From assembly GCA_965262395.1 (NCBI GenBank), contig OZ253531.1, forward strand, positions 372,001 to 436,000: DNA of 64,000 bases. Direction: 5' to 3'. This stretch comes from CBDHFF01 sp965262395. GTDB taxonomy: Bacteria > Pseudomonadota > Alphaproteobacteria > Rickettsiales > Anaplasmataceae. Position 1 is the stretch's first letter, and every line of letters begins with the position of its first letter. Position numbers and translations under genes: made by a program. The notes below the pieces were generated by a model. It was given only the letters and a program-made list of their open reading frames with translations, made no database searches and had not been told where the DNA came from. Of the stretch, positions 55,802 through 64,000 are shown in pieces.

Positions 55802-56270
55802 ACCTAAGGATTATTAAATATAATAATATTATGCTTAGGCAATATACAATATTCCAACCAGCCATAGATATACCAAGTACCACTATACTTGGGTGGTTGC
55901 ACTGTACTATATTAGTCTGCGCAATAGAACGCTCTATTGCTTCAACGGAAGATACATCCAGCGTGCTGAGTTTCTTTGTTCCCATACATATTTCTGAGTG
56001 AGTAATCAGTTGGTTTTCTACTGATACTTGATATCCCGCAATAACTGAATTAATCAGCATTAATATTACCATCATAAGCCGTGTGAATTTGTTATCCATA
56101 TAAAATAATGAGATAGACATCGGTATGGTTAGTAAGAAAGGGATTCGTTGATACATGCACAATTCACAAGGCGGAATGTCCAGTATATACTCTGCAAAAT
56201 AAGCAGATATTAGGGCGACAATACTGGAAGATAGAAATAGCAATGGAACAAGCCTATCCACGAATCTCAT
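55782..56270 (-). CDS. dsbB: Disulfide bond formation protein DsbB
   Basis: An inner-membrane protein that reoxidises DsbA and passes electrons to ubiquinone. 162 aa with four hydrophobic segments. The first redox pair is Cys35-x2-Cys38 in PPCELCMYQRIPF and the second periplasmic pair is probably in HSEICMGTKK and IVQCNHPSI. The pairing with coq7 (ubiquinone synthesis), which overlaps it by 20 nt, makes functional sense. The several Cys-rich exported proteins in this window are possible clients. Confidence 0.93.
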   Translation of the reverse strand: MRFVDRLVPLLFLSSSIVALISAYFAEYILDIPPCELCMYQRIPFLLTIPMSISLFYMDNKFTRLMMVILMLINSVIAGYQVSVENQLITHSEICMGTKKLSTLDVSSVEAIERSIAQTNIVQCNHPSIVVLGISMAGWNIVYCLSIILLYLIILRYGRNEE

Positions 56271-56302
56271 TTGTATGTCCCTATAGTAATAAGTTGTACA
56301 TG

Positions 56303-56379
56303 TGGTGGGACCAGTAGGACTTGAACCTACGACCTCCTCGTTATGAGCGAGTGGCTCTAACCACCTGAGCTATGGTCCC
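56303..56379 (-). tRNA. tRNA with CAT anticodon (Met, or possibly Ile2)
   Basis: On the minus strand a complete 77-nt cloverleaf with encoded CCA can be folded. The acceptor GGGACCA pairs with TGGTCCC, the D arm is AGCTCAGGTGGTTAGAGC, the anticodon loop CTCATAA, and the T arm GTAGG-TTCAAGT-CCTAC. The anticodon is CAT. Whether it is elongator Met or the lysidine-modified Ile2 that TilS acts on cannot be fixed by eye; the T arm pairing and acceptor do not decide it. It is not an initiator type by obvious features. It lies between dsbB and the 440-aa gene. Confidence 0.9.
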
Positions 56380-56487
56380 AAAAACAATATAAAAACTTTA
56401 TCATTTTATTATTTGCTAGTCTAGAGGAAATTTATTATTAGTTCTGTGTTGTAGTTTTTATTGATATATTGACAAGATCAGTAGATT

Positions 56488-56516
56488 TTGACATTATATA
56501 ATATATAATATATAAA
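56488..56516 (+). promoter_or_regulatory. Probable sigma70-type promoter
   Basis: TTGACA (56488-56493) is separated by exactly 17 nt from TATAAA (56511-56516), with a near-perfect match to consensus, followed by an AAGGA ribosome-binding site and the ATG at 56534. The short distance from -10 to the ATG predicts a very short leader. A second TTGACA at 56469-56474 lies upstream. Confidence 0.65.
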
Positions 56517-56533
56517 TATATTAAGGATTAATT

Positions 56534-57856
56534 ATGGCTAATGTACCCGTAATCCAGGCACTGGTAGCTGTTAATTATGCAACAACATCATCTACTAATA
56601 CATCCAGTAGTAGCGTCATTAGTGCTGATCAATGGAAAAAATATTTTAGCCAGTATGATCCTAATGTTAAATACAATGATGGTTTTTTTGCTATTAGGAG
56701 GATGGTTGAGGGTCGTGGCAGAAGTTCTTGTTCTGTTGATGCTGCAGGGCTTATTAAGGCTATGCTTTATGAGGCCATATTCAACGATCGTAGCCTAATA
56801 GATATCATGTCCTTTTGTACATATCTTGATGGCGAGCAATGGTCAGGTCATAATTCGAAAGAGGATAAAAGATGGAAGCAATGGCTCGGTAGATTTAGTT
56901 CTGCTATGAATGGATTTGTTCGTTATTGCCCAGAAGAGTCTTATTGTGGTCTGAATAATGCCAAGAACGTAGCATTGCACAGACTCTTCCTTCTTAATGC
57001 ATTATTACTCATGGTTTGCCAATCAGATTTAACAGAGCAACGTGATTTTATGAAGAAGGTGTGTCGTGCTTGTGCCATAATTTTTGTGGTTTCAACGATT
57101 GTTCTTGTGTGTACTGCTATAGTTTTTGTAGCAACTATTTTTGGGTCTCCTAGTAAGAGCGCTCTTTCATTTTCGAGCTATAAAGTATTGAATAAAGCAT
57201 TGCGAGAAGCGATGACGCAAGTTGCTAGCAATAGTAAAGTATATTGGACCCATATGCGTGAGGGCTCCCAAACAGTTGTATTTTGGAATATATTTGTTCT
57301 CATTTTAGGTCTCTCTTTATCGTGTGCAATTATTTGTGCACTTGCAGTGGCTTATTACAAATATACTATCATTCAGTTGAATAATAAACTTAGAGGGCGA
57401 GATTTTGAGTACAACGAGGTGGCATGTCGTAAATTGTATGAGTTCTTACGTCTAATGCATAAAGAATATGATTTTGTTGTACAACAGAGCCAACGAAGCT
57501 CTGTTTGCCATACTGCAATTACTCAAGCAGAGCAAGATTTACTGAATAAAGCAACCAATGACATTAAAAAATACCATGACCTACTCGAATTGTTATTTGG
57601 TAGTGATATGGTGCAGCGCATATTGGCTAGCTTTACAAGCTATGATGCAGAGAATACTCATGCAGTTGAACTTGCTATGGCGAGAGGAGTTACAGACTTC
57701 ATTACTAATCATGAAAGATCTTCATATACAGATCTTGATGTTTTATCAAAGTTGCATGATTGCACGAGTGAGAATCTCCATGTTTGCTGGAGTATGGAAA
57801 ATTATAAACTTGTAGAGGGATGTGACAATTGTAAAGTGCACAAGTCATGTGAGTGA
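56534..57856 (+). CDS. Hypothetical protein with two membrane segments, 440 aa
   Basis: I do not recognise it. ATG 56534 follows AAGGA by 6 nt and a consensus-like promoter. The N-terminal 170 residues are soluble with a Thr/Ser-rich start (ATTSSTNTSSSS). Two strong hydrophobic segments lie at about 177-203 (RACAIIFVVSTIVLVCTAIV) and 249-280 (FWNIFVLILGLSLSCAIICA), then a charged helical cytosolic C-terminus of about 150 residues that ends in a Cys cluster (CDNCKVHKSC). No signal peptide. It could be a lineage-specific inner-membrane or inclusion-associated protein; the similar layout of the 350-aa protein at 59.9 kb is noted. Confidence 0.75.
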   Translation: MANVPVIQALVAVNYATTSSTNTSSSSVISADQWKKYFSQYDPNVKYNDGFFAIRRMVEGRGRSSCSVDAAGLIKAMLYEAIFNDRSLIDIMSFCTYLDGEQWSGHNSKEDKRWKQWLGRFSSAMNGFVRYCPEESYCGLNNAKNVALHRLFLLNALLLMVCQSDLTEQRDFMKKVCRACAIIFVVSTIVLVCTAIVFVATIFGSPSKSALSFSSYKVLNKALREAMTQVASNSKVYWTHMREGSQTVVFWNIFVLILGLSLSCAIICALAVAYYKYTIIQLNNKLRGRDFEYNEVACRKLYEFLRLMHKEYDFVVQQSQRSSVCHTAITQAEQDLLNKATNDIKKYHDLLELLFGSDMVQRILASFTSYDAENTHAVELAMARGVTDFITNHERSSYTDLDVLSKLHDCTSENLHVCWSMENYKLVEGCDNCKVHKSCE

Positions 57857-57922
57857 GTATTACTCACACTATCTTGTAATGTGTGCTTGTTTATAAGATT
57901 AGGCTTTAACTAGCCAAGAAAC

Positions 57923-59392
57923 TTGCTATATTTATGTATTGAACAATTTCAGAGAATCAAGTTGCTTGATAATCACATAGTTTTATTGGCCATAATTCCC
58001 TTAATGACTTCCTTGTTGTTACCATGGCTTGGTAGCAAAATGTCTGCGATGGCACCGTGTTTAGCGATATCTGCTGTCATTCTGAATCTTTCATTTTCAA
58101 TCTGTATATTTTTTGATGTATCCTCATACGGCAACATATTATATACAGTAGGTGGATGGCCGGATCAATATGGTATACAGTTAAAGATTGGCAAATTGGA
58201 TGCGATATTTCTAATATTGTTGAATTTCATGTCATTAGTTGCTGCCTTGTATAGTATTATAACTCAAGGTAGAGAGATAATTAATTTATCAAAGAGTCAT
58301 TTTTACGTGTTATTTTTATTATGCGTCGCTGGTTCTAATGGAATTATTATTAGTAACGACTTGTTCAATATTTATGTCTTTATTGAGCTAGCTTCACTTG
58401 TTACGTATGCATTGTTGGCAAAATCTAGGAATATTGGATCTAAGGTTGCTGCTTTCAATTATTTGATTATAGGAACGATTGCTGCCACATTTTATTTATT
58501 TTCTGTCGGCATCTTATACATGTTATATGGCACGCTAAATCTTACTGATATTATAGAATCCATAAATGGCACTAGCGTATTCCTTTATTGTTCTATGATT
58601 TTAATGTTTTTGGGTTTTGCAGTGAAAAGTGCAATGTTCCCTATGCACGGTTGGATGATTAATTGTTATTCTCAAGCACCGCTTAATGTTGTGGTCTTCT
58701 TATCTTCCATTTCATCGAAGATATACTTATATTTAATGATTAGTATTTTATACGTTTTTATTAAAGCAACTGCGTCATTTGTAATAAGTGATGTGTTGTG
58801 TATTTTTGCTTCAATATCTATTGTTTATATAGCTGTTGCGGCCTGTAGAGAGCAGAATTTCCGTAAAATTGTTATATATTCCAGTATAGTGCAGATTTCT
58901 TATATAGTTATGGGCATTGGTATTGGTTCTGAGACAGCGATTATATCCAGCTTCTTGTTTATTGTAATTCATAGCTTATCTAAGTCTTGTTTGTTTATTG
59001 CAACTGGCTCTCTGAGCGAAGGCAAGGTTGTACAAAAGCGTAAATATACGGACTATATCGTGCTGTGTGCTGTATTAATTTCATCATTCAGTTTGATTGG
59101 TGTCCCTGTAACGGCTGGTTTTATTCCTAAACTATATTTAGTGTATTCCATAATTGATGCAGGAAATTATATATATATAGTTCCTGTGGTTATTAGTACA
59201 TTGTGTAGTTTGATATATGTGTATCATATAGTTTCTGCTGTATTTAAGAAATTTGTGATTAATAGCCCAGGGTGTGGGTATCTTGTATTGCTGTGCATTT
59301 TATCTCTATTAAATATTTTAATTGGTGTATATCCTGATCTCATAGTGCCTGCTATTTCTGATGGCGTAAAACTGTTAATCTCTGGTGCATAG
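57923..59392 (+). CDS. mnhD: MnhD/NuoM-like proton-conducting membrane transporter
   Basis: A multi-pass membrane protein (about 489 aa, 13-14 hydrophobic segments) of the family shared by Mrp antiporter subunit D and complex I subunits. Signature stretches are FIELASLVTYALLAKSR, AAFNYLIIGTIAATFYLF, FAVKSAMFPMHGWMINCYSQ and AACREQNFRKIVIYSSI; the ion-path Lys and Glu residues are in place. The N-terminal start is uncertain: TTG 57923 is the first in frame and TTG 57968 is an alternative. No other Mrp or Nuo gene adjoins it, as is common for orphan MnhD-type genes in Rickettsiales, so Mrp-type antiport is inferred. Confidence 0.82.
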   Translation: MLYLCIEQFQRIKLLDNHIVLLAIIPLMTSLLLPWLGSKMSAMAPCLAISAVILNLSFSICIFFDVSSYGNILYTVGGWPDQYGIQLKIGKLDAIFLILLNFMSLVAALYSIITQGREIINLSKSHFYVLFLLCVAGSNGIIISNDLFNIYVFIELASLVTYALLAKSRNIGSKVAAFNYLIIGTIAATFYLFSVGILYMLYGTLNLTDIIESINGTSVFLYCSMILMFLGFAVKSAMFPMHGWMINCYSQAPLNVVVFLSSISSKIYLYLMISILYVFIKATASFVISDVLCIFASISIVYIAVAACREQNFRKIVIYSSIVQISYIVMGIGIGSETAIISSFLFIVIHSLSKSCLFIATGSLSEGKVVQKRKYTDYIVLCAVLISSFSLIGVPVTAGFIPKLYLVYSIIDAGNYIYIVPVVISTLCSLIYVYHIVSAVFKKFVINSPGCGYLVLLCILSLLNILIGVYPDLIVPAISDGVKLLISGA

Positions 59393-59454
59393 TTAATTGT
59401 AGCAGAGCAATTTTATGGCTAATCATAGATGAATATAGAACTGATGCCTACTTT

Positions 59455-59697
59455 ATTGCTTAGCTATGAGAGATGGCTCTTAAGCAGAATGGAAGGAATA
59501 TTAGTGAATTATTTCATAGGTTAGGCATAATAAAGCCACGTTATAGCAAAAGATATTGACTAATCTACAAAATAGCTCCCATTCATTGCTTAGCTATGAG
59601 AGATGGCTCTTAAGCAGAATGGAAGGAATATAAGTGAATTATTGCATAAATTAAGTACAATACAGCCATTTTATGGCAAGAAATATTGACTAATCTA
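59455..59697 (+). repeat. Two tandem ~130-bp repeats upstream of tRNA-Ile
   Basis: A block beginning ATTGCTTAGCTATGAGAGAT at 59455 recurs at 59585 (offset 130). Copies match well in the first 50 nt and less well afterward, sharing TATTGACTAATCT at their ends. Each start can form a weak hairpin (AGCTAT with ATGGCT). The block lies between the mnhD stop and tRNA-Ile on the other strand and holds no ORF. Confidence 0.9.
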
Positions 59698-59716
59698 TCT
59701 TTCATTCCTTTATTAA

Positions 59717-59793
<77 letters not shown>

Positions 59794-59903
59794 CTTGCTC
59801 ACCATTTGACTATTCTATAAGTTGTTTTAATATCAGTCAATAATATTAAGTGCTTTATTGTATTGAATTATAGAATATTTTGTGTTAAAAAGGTCATGTC
59901 GAA

Positions 59904-60956
59904 GTGCGATATAGACGATCTATGGATATACGTAGGGCTTCGGATGGGTATAATGAGGAATTTAAATTTTACTCGGAGAATACTGCTCTTCATAATTACG
60001 TACTGAGGGATGTATCCTTAGAGAAGCTTAGTGATTGTGATTTGCGTATGGATAGTGCTGAGTGTGCTGTGCGTGGAATACTGTCTGCGGAGACCAAAGA
60101 TCTTCCCTTGCGTAATGTGTTGGCAGGGTCAATCATTAATTATGATCAATTAAAGAAATATATACAAGAATTTAGATATGATCATAAATTAGACAACGGT
60201 AAAAATTTATTGCCTACCTTTATCAATAAAATGGTTAGGCTGCATACGAACATCAAGGGTAATCCTGAAATATATATTTATGACGTTGATGAAAAATTCA
60301 AAGTTGATAGCAAAAATATAAGACTTGTTGTGAATAAAGACTTGTCTTGCTCTTTATTTGTTAATAATAAAGAAAAACCAGCTATGTTGAACTATGTGTT
60401 ATCTCAGTTTAGTACAGATGCTCCATATGCAAACTATGTGATGACTAATGCTGTTGGTAAGGCAGGTTTGCCTATAGAGTCTGATAAATGGTGCTATCTT
60501 GCAAAACGTAAATCTTGTGAAATATATAGTTGTAGTAATACAGTTGAGCATAAATTACTTTCTGTATTAGGTAACAATCAAGACGCATTGCGCAGTTTGG
60601 GAACTAAAAAACAAACCAAGCATAGAATTATAAAAAATAGAATATTGGCAGAGCTTGTATTGTTTGCTGGGATTTCGTGTTTTGTGGTTGCAGCTTCTTA
60701 TTTGTGCATGTTAGGACTTTTTTCTAAGCAGATTTTTGCTTATTTTCCTAATAATGCAGATTGGGTGATATCATTGATATCAGCTGGTATTTGTCTGCCA
60801 TTAGCAATTGCTGGCATGTTTTGTTTATTCAAGTCCTGTAATTATCGGGATGATTATTGTCTAATCAAGCATTTAAGTACGGAACTGGAGATGGCTAATT
60901 ATTCTCAGGTATTTGAAGAAGTTGTGCTAAGTGAGTCACAGCCTTTATCCAAGTAG
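59904..60956 (+). CDS. Hypothetical protein with two C-terminal membrane segments, 350 aa
   Basis: Unrecognised. The frame starts GTG 59904 (MRYRRSMDIRRASDGYNEEF) with ATG 59922 as an alternative; AAGG lies 11 nt before the GTG. About 245 soluble residues precede two hydrophobic segments near 248-275 (LVLFAGISCFVVAASYLCML) and 286-308 (WVISLISAGICLPLAIAGMF), then a short tail. The layout, with a soluble domain and a two-segment hairpin, resembles the 440-aa protein at 56.5 kb, although I see no clear sequence identity. Its 3' end is duplicated downstream. Confidence 0.7.
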   Translation: MRYRRSMDIRRASDGYNEEFKFYSENTALHNYVLRDVSLEKLSDCDLRMDSAECAVRGILSAETKDLPLRNVLAGSIINYDQLKKYIQEFRYDHKLDNGKNLLPTFINKMVRLHTNIKGNPEIYIYDVDEKFKVDSKNIRLVVNKDLSCSLFVNNKEKPAMLNYVLSQFSTDAPYANYVMTNAVGKAGLPIESDKWCYLAKRKSCEIYSCSNTVEHKLLSVLGNNQDALRSLGTKKQTKHRIIKNRILAELVLFAGISCFVVAASYLCMLGLFSKQIFAYFPNNADWVISLISAGICLPLAIAGMFCLFKSCNYRDDYCLIKHLSTELEMANYSQVFEEVVLSESQPLSK

Positions 60957-61194
60957 TACGATCTTTTTAATATAGTGAGTGCTTTTTGCAGGTATTTGAA
61001 GAAGTTGTTCTGAGTGAGTCACAGCCTTTATCCAAGTAATACGATCTTTTTAATATAGTGAGTGCTTTTTGCAGGTGTTTGAAGAAGTTGTGTTAAGTGA
61101 GTCGCATAGAAATTTGAGGATGGATGGGGTATCTTTAGTGAGTCACGGTCTTTATCCTACAGTCTTTAGTGAGTAATGGTCTTTATCCTACAGT
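60906..61194 (+). repeat. Duplicated 3' end of the 350-aa gene (2.5 x 83 bp) plus a 31-bp doublet
   Basis: The unit starting CAGGTATTTGAAGAAGTTGT begins at 60906, 60989 and about 61072 (period 83). The first copy contains the last 17 codons and stop at 60956. The second is a full non-coding copy with few substitutions, the third stops after about 38 nt. Beyond it TCTTTAGTGAGT occurs twice 31 nt apart (61132 and 61163), apparently derived from the same GTGAGTCACAG core. The remainder up to gpmI (61319) shows nothing else. Confidence 0.93.
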
Positions 61195-61318
61195 CTCTTT
61201 AATATAGTTAGATGATTATGGCAGGAGGTTAGTTTGTATTCTTTGCTACTTAACATACTCCCTTGTATAAGGGTTCATAGAAAGAATAACGATCTAAACA
61301 GGGTCGGTTAATGAAATC

Positions 61319-62830
61319 TTATAGATGTTCCTCTGTCATTTCTGTTGGTTTATTGATGCCCATTATTTTTAATATTGTTGGGGCTATATTAGCCAATGTG
61401 CCGTTGTTAAGTGTTTTGTAGTGTGGGTTATCGGATACGAGTATAAAGGGAACATCATTTGTTGTATGAGATGTTTTAGGTTTGTTTGATTGGGTATCAA
61501 ACATTTCTTCAGCATTGCCATGGTCGGCAGTTATCATTAATGTCATTCCCGCTGATGCGGCTGCAGATATTATCTTGCCAAGGCATTGATCAACAACATT
61601 TATTGCTTCTACAGTTGCAGCAAAATCTCCAGTATGTCCTACTATGTCAGGATTTGCATAATTCGCAATAATTAGGTGATATTTTTGAGATACTATAGCA
61701 TTTACTAGGCTTTCTGTTACTTGATGTGCAGACATTGCTGGATTATCGGAGTGATCTGAATTTTTTGGCGAGTCTATTAAGATTCGATCTTCTTTTGAAA
61801 ATGGTTCACTTCTTCCGCAATTCATAAAATAAGTGACATGTGCAAATTTCTCAGTTTCTGCTATGCGTAATTGTGTAAGGTTATTATTAGATATTATTTC
61901 ACCCAAAGTATTTTTTGTTTCAATTGGAGGAAATAGCACAGAAGTTTCTTGTGCATTGATGTATTGAGTCATTCCTAGTTTGGCTTTGAATTTGCCCTCA
62001 CATTCCAATTTTGCTAATGTTTGACGGACTCTATCTGCCCGGAAATTTGTTATTAAATATCCGTCTCCATCATTGATTCCTTCATAACTATTAAGTATTT
62101 GTGGCTTTATTAATTCATCCCTTAGTGGTGTAGATCCTGTTGTTTGATTAATATTGTATTTTGACCAAAATCCACTTCCTATGTTATGTTGTGTAAATGT
62201 AGGATGTACTGTAGTTTTGTTCCCATCGATCAAGGCGCTTATAGCAAGATCTGTTCTTTCCCAATTTTGATCTCTATCCATGGAATAACTTCTTCCTGAT
62301 ATTGTTGATATTTCACAACTATATTGCTGTAGTTCTTTTTCTAGATAATCTAGGTATTTTGTTGAGGAGTAGGGGTCTACATCTCTTCCGTCTAAAAAGG
62401 CATGTATTGAAACTTTAATTCCAGCTTGGCATATTACTTGCGTGAGTTTAATCATGTGGTTTATATGCGAGTGAACTCCGCCATCTGAGACTAGTCCTAA
62501 TAAATGACAAGTTCCATTTGATTTTTTCAATTTGTCTATAAAACTCTTTAATTCTGTATTTTGCTCTATATTGCTTATCGCATCATTTATGCGTGGCAAG
62601 CTTTGTTTAATTACTCTACCGCTGCCTATTGTCATGTGTCCTACTTCTGAATTGCCCATTTGTCCTTTGGGCAGTCCAACTGCTCCAGAGCTAGTTTTTA
62701 GGGTGCAATTTGGATATTTTTTTATTATTTCATCAAAATTTGGTGTATGGGCTGCTGATATTGCATCATGCTCATTCCCAACTTTACATCCCCAGCCGTC
62801 TAGTATAATTAGCGCCAATTTTTCTTTCAT
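61319..62830 (-). CDS. gpmI: 2,3-bisphosphoglycerate-independent phosphoglycerate mutase
   Basis: Interconverts 3- and 2-phosphoglycerate with two Mn ions; 503 aa is standard. The N-terminus KLALIILDGWGCK has the first metal Asp; the phospho-Ser lies in KGQMGNSEVGHMTIGSGR. The catalytic domain motifs include HAFLDGRDVDPYS, FRADRVRQ, ANYANPDIVGHTG and LMITADHGNAEEM. The ATG is at 62830. It is divergent from flgC and convergent with the 350-aa gene. Presence of this enzyme suggests at least part of the lower glycolytic/gluconeogenic pathway. Confidence 0.97.
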   Translation of the reverse strand: MKEKLALIILDGWGCKVGNEHDAISAAHTPNFDEIIKKYPNCTLKTSSGAVGLPKGQMGNSEVGHMTIGSGRVIKQSLPRINDAISNIEQNTELKSFIDKLKKSNGTCHLLGLVSDGGVHSHINHMIKLTQVICQAGIKVSIHAFLDGRDVDPYSSTKYLDYLEKELQQYSCEISTISGRSYSMDRDQNWERTDLAISALIDGNKTTVHPTFTQHNIGSGFWSKYNINQTTGSTPLRDELIKPQILNSYEGINDGDGYLITNFRADRVRQTLAKLECEGKFKAKLGMTQYINAQETSVLFPPIETKNTLGEIISNNNLTQLRIAETEKFAHVTYFMNCGRSEPFSKEDRILIDSPKNSDHSDNPAMSAHQVTESLVNAIVSQKYHLIIANYANPDIVGHTGDFAATVEAINVVDQCLGKIISAAASAGMTLMITADHGNAEEMFDTQSNKPKTSHTTNDVPFILVSDNPHYKTLNNGTLANIAPTILKIMGINKPTEMTEEHL

Positions 62831-63007
62831 GAAATATTATTAAGATGAAGCTTGATCAGGGTATTGTAGCACAAAATCAGTATGAATCATGAATTTTATT
62901 TAGTGTTAAAAATATACTATTTGTACATTTAACGTATAAAGATATTGCATATCATATATGGTATAATGTATTATTAAATTTATAAAAATTTTCTAAAGAG
63001 GGAAATA

Positions 63008-63454
63008 GTGGGAGATTTGCTGTCTGCTTTACATATCTCAGAGATGGGAATGTCTGCTCAGGCCCAACGAATCAAGGTGGTATCACAAAATTTGGCGAAC
63101 CAATTTACAACTGGGGCTACACCAGGTTCTTTGCCATATAGGCGTAAGATGATTCATTTTAAGGCTGTGATGGATGAAGAAATGAATAGCTCATCTAGTG
63201 AATCTGTTCCGTCTAATTCCGAGAGGGTTGAGGTTGCTAGATTTGCAGATGACTATAAAACACCATTTGTATATAAATATGAGCCTGCACATCCTGCGGC
63301 CAATGAAGAAGGCTACGTACTTTATCCCAATATAAACTATGTGTTGGAAATTGCTGATGCCAAAGAGGCTGAGATTGCTTATCAGGCGAATATGAGTATG
63401 TTAAGTATGACTAGAAAATCCCTCTTAAGAACAATAGATCTTTTATCTAAATAA
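63008..63454 (+). CDS. flgC: Flagellar basal-body rod protein FlgC
   Basis: Proximal rod subunit of the flagellum; 148 aa. The start is a GTG at 63008 after AGAGGG. The N-terminal rod motif is LLSALHISEMGMSAQAQRIK followed by VVSQNLANQFTTGATPGSLP and YRRKM. The C-terminal half includes EGYVLYPNINYVLEIADAKE and the helix AYQANMSMLSMTRKSLLRTI, both typical. fliE follows 17 nt later. flgB, normally immediately upstream, is absent: gpmI lies divergently there. Confidence 0.94.
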   Translation: MGDLLSALHISEMGMSAQAQRIKVVSQNLANQFTTGATPGSLPYRRKMIHFKAVMDEEMNSSSSESVPSNSERVEVARFADDYKTPFVYKYEPAHPAANEEGYVLYPNINYVLEIADAKEAEIAYQANMSMLSMTRKSLLRTIDLLSK

Positions 63455-63471
63455 TTATTTATGGAGTTATT

Positions 63472-63774
63472 ATGAATAGTATAGGTGGCTCAAGTGTTGC
63501 TAATCTCTTTAATATGAACAATGCCATGGGATCTTTGGCAAAAGGCGAGGCATCGTCATCATTATTTTCTAATCTCATTAAAGATAATATAGGTGATACT
63601 ATTAAATCATTAAGGGCGAGTGAGAAGATTAGCATAGATGCTTTAGAGGGGAAGAGTAGCATTCATGAGCTTGTGATGGCTTTAAATCATGCTGAAACTA
63701 ATTTATCCGTCTTAGTTAATGTTCGGGATAAGTTCATTGCGTCATACCAGGAAATTACACGTATGCAGATATAA
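63472..63774 (+). CDS. fliE: Flagellar hook-basal body complex protein FliE
   Basis: Links the MS ring to the rod. 100 aa with the conserved C-terminal pattern KSSIHELVMALNHAETNLSV and LVNVRDKFIASYQEITRMQI. A GGAG site 7 nt upstream supports ATG 63472. It is the second gene of a flgC-fliE pair. Together with the fliK-flgD-flgE cluster about 28 kb away it shows that flagellar genes are dispersed in this genome. Confidence 0.94.
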   Translation: MNSIGGSSVANLFNMNNAMGSLAKGEASSSLFSNLIKDNIGDTIKSLRASEKISIDALEGKSSIHELVMALNHAETNLSVLVNVRDKFIASYQEITRMQI

Positions 63775-63915
63775 AAGGCTTAACTTTATATTGAATGCAC
63801 AATATGCATAAATCAATTTATAAAAAAATAAATCAAATTATATTAAAATTGTCTTGATTGTATTCTTTTTCCTGTATAGGATGACATGTGCTTTTTTTTA
63901 GTTGGGGGGCTAAGC

Positions 63916-64000
63916 ATGGTGGGCGTTTTAGAAAGGCTAAGTTCCTTTTTTAATAATGATTTTATATTTGCTAAGGATATTGCGATAGATCTTGGCACTG
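63916..64000 (+). CDS. mreB: Rod-shape determining protein MreB, N-terminal start (cut by window edge)
   Basis: The frame from ATG 63916 reads MVGVLERLSSFFNNDFIFAK and then DIAIDLGT at the window end. The N-terminal pattern, an amphipathic start followed by IDLGT (phosphate-1 loop of the actin fold), is that of MreB. A GGGGGG stretch 5 nt upstream acts as the ribosome-binding site. Only 28 codons are visible, so the call depends on this short match; FtsA and DnaK also begin with an IGIDLGT-type motif but lack the amphipathic lead. Confidence 0.75.
   Translation, partial: MVGVLERLSSFFNNDFIFAKDIAIDLGT

Noticed and set aside
57840..57880. Inverted repeat GTGAGT-ATT-ACTCAC over the stop of the 440-aa gene as terminator
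   Set aside because: The stem is only 6 bp with no T-run after it, so I do not call it a terminator.

Overview
The window is AT-rich, gene-dense bacterial DNA (roughly one third G+C by eye, not computed). It most likely comes from a member of the Rickettsiales (Alphaproteobacteria). Three things point there: a run of very large VirB6-type T4SS proteins in tandem; alphaproteobacterial gene orders (pal-cpoB-tilS-ftsH, cmk-rpsA with ihfB close by, rpmH-rnpA-yidD); and a TrcR/DUF1013 cell-cycle regulator. CarB suggests a lineage nearer Anaplasmataceae or Midichloriaceae than Rickettsiaceae, because Rickettsiaceae lack pyrimidine synthesis. Flagellar genes (fliK, flgD, flgE, flgC, fliE) and two prepilin-like proteins fit the flagellated rickettsial endosymbionts. 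I cannot name a genus.

Layout. 0-9.7 kb: end of a type IV secretion operon, three consecutive virB6 paralogues. 9.8-21.3 kb: nrdR, an M48 metalloprotease, fabD-fabG, trcR, an unknown gene, clpB, rsmE, secF-gatC. 21.4-27.7 kb: a 59-copy heptamer array, a carB interrupted by a frameshift, and xerD. 27.8-38.0 kb: an unknown protein, rnpB, the hook cluster fliK-flgD-flgE with a giant FlgE, comM, and a small unknown. 38.3-46.9 kb: pal-cpoB-tilS-ftsH, a secreted unknown, ychF, a 15-copy repeat array, and rpmH-rnpA-yidD. 47.3-56.4 kb: a small exported protein, cmk-rpsA, sppA-ihfB, a PolB-like exonuclease, two prepilins, dsbB-coq7 and tRNA-Met. 56.5-64 kb: two unknown two-TM proteins, an MnhD-like antiporter subunit, tRNA-Ile, gpmI, flgC-fliE and the start of mreB.

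The most striking signal is not a gene. About a dozen junctions carry private tandem repeats, unrelated to one another in sequence, with units from 7 to about 146 bp and 2 to 59 copies. Several are duplications of the 3' end of the neighbouring gene (three virB6 genes, the gene ending at 60956, coq7). In two cases the process has reached coding sequence: a 44-bp insertion built from 3'-flanking sequence shifts the frame of the FtsH C-terminus, and a tandem duplication sits in the CarB inter-domain linker next to the frameshift that splits carB. Ehrlichia ruminantium is known for tandem repeats of variable copy number, and this window looks like the same process.

Limits: everything comes from reading sequence and translations. 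Paralogue numbers, start codons and the reality of the frameshifts (biological or sequencing error) cannot be settled here.
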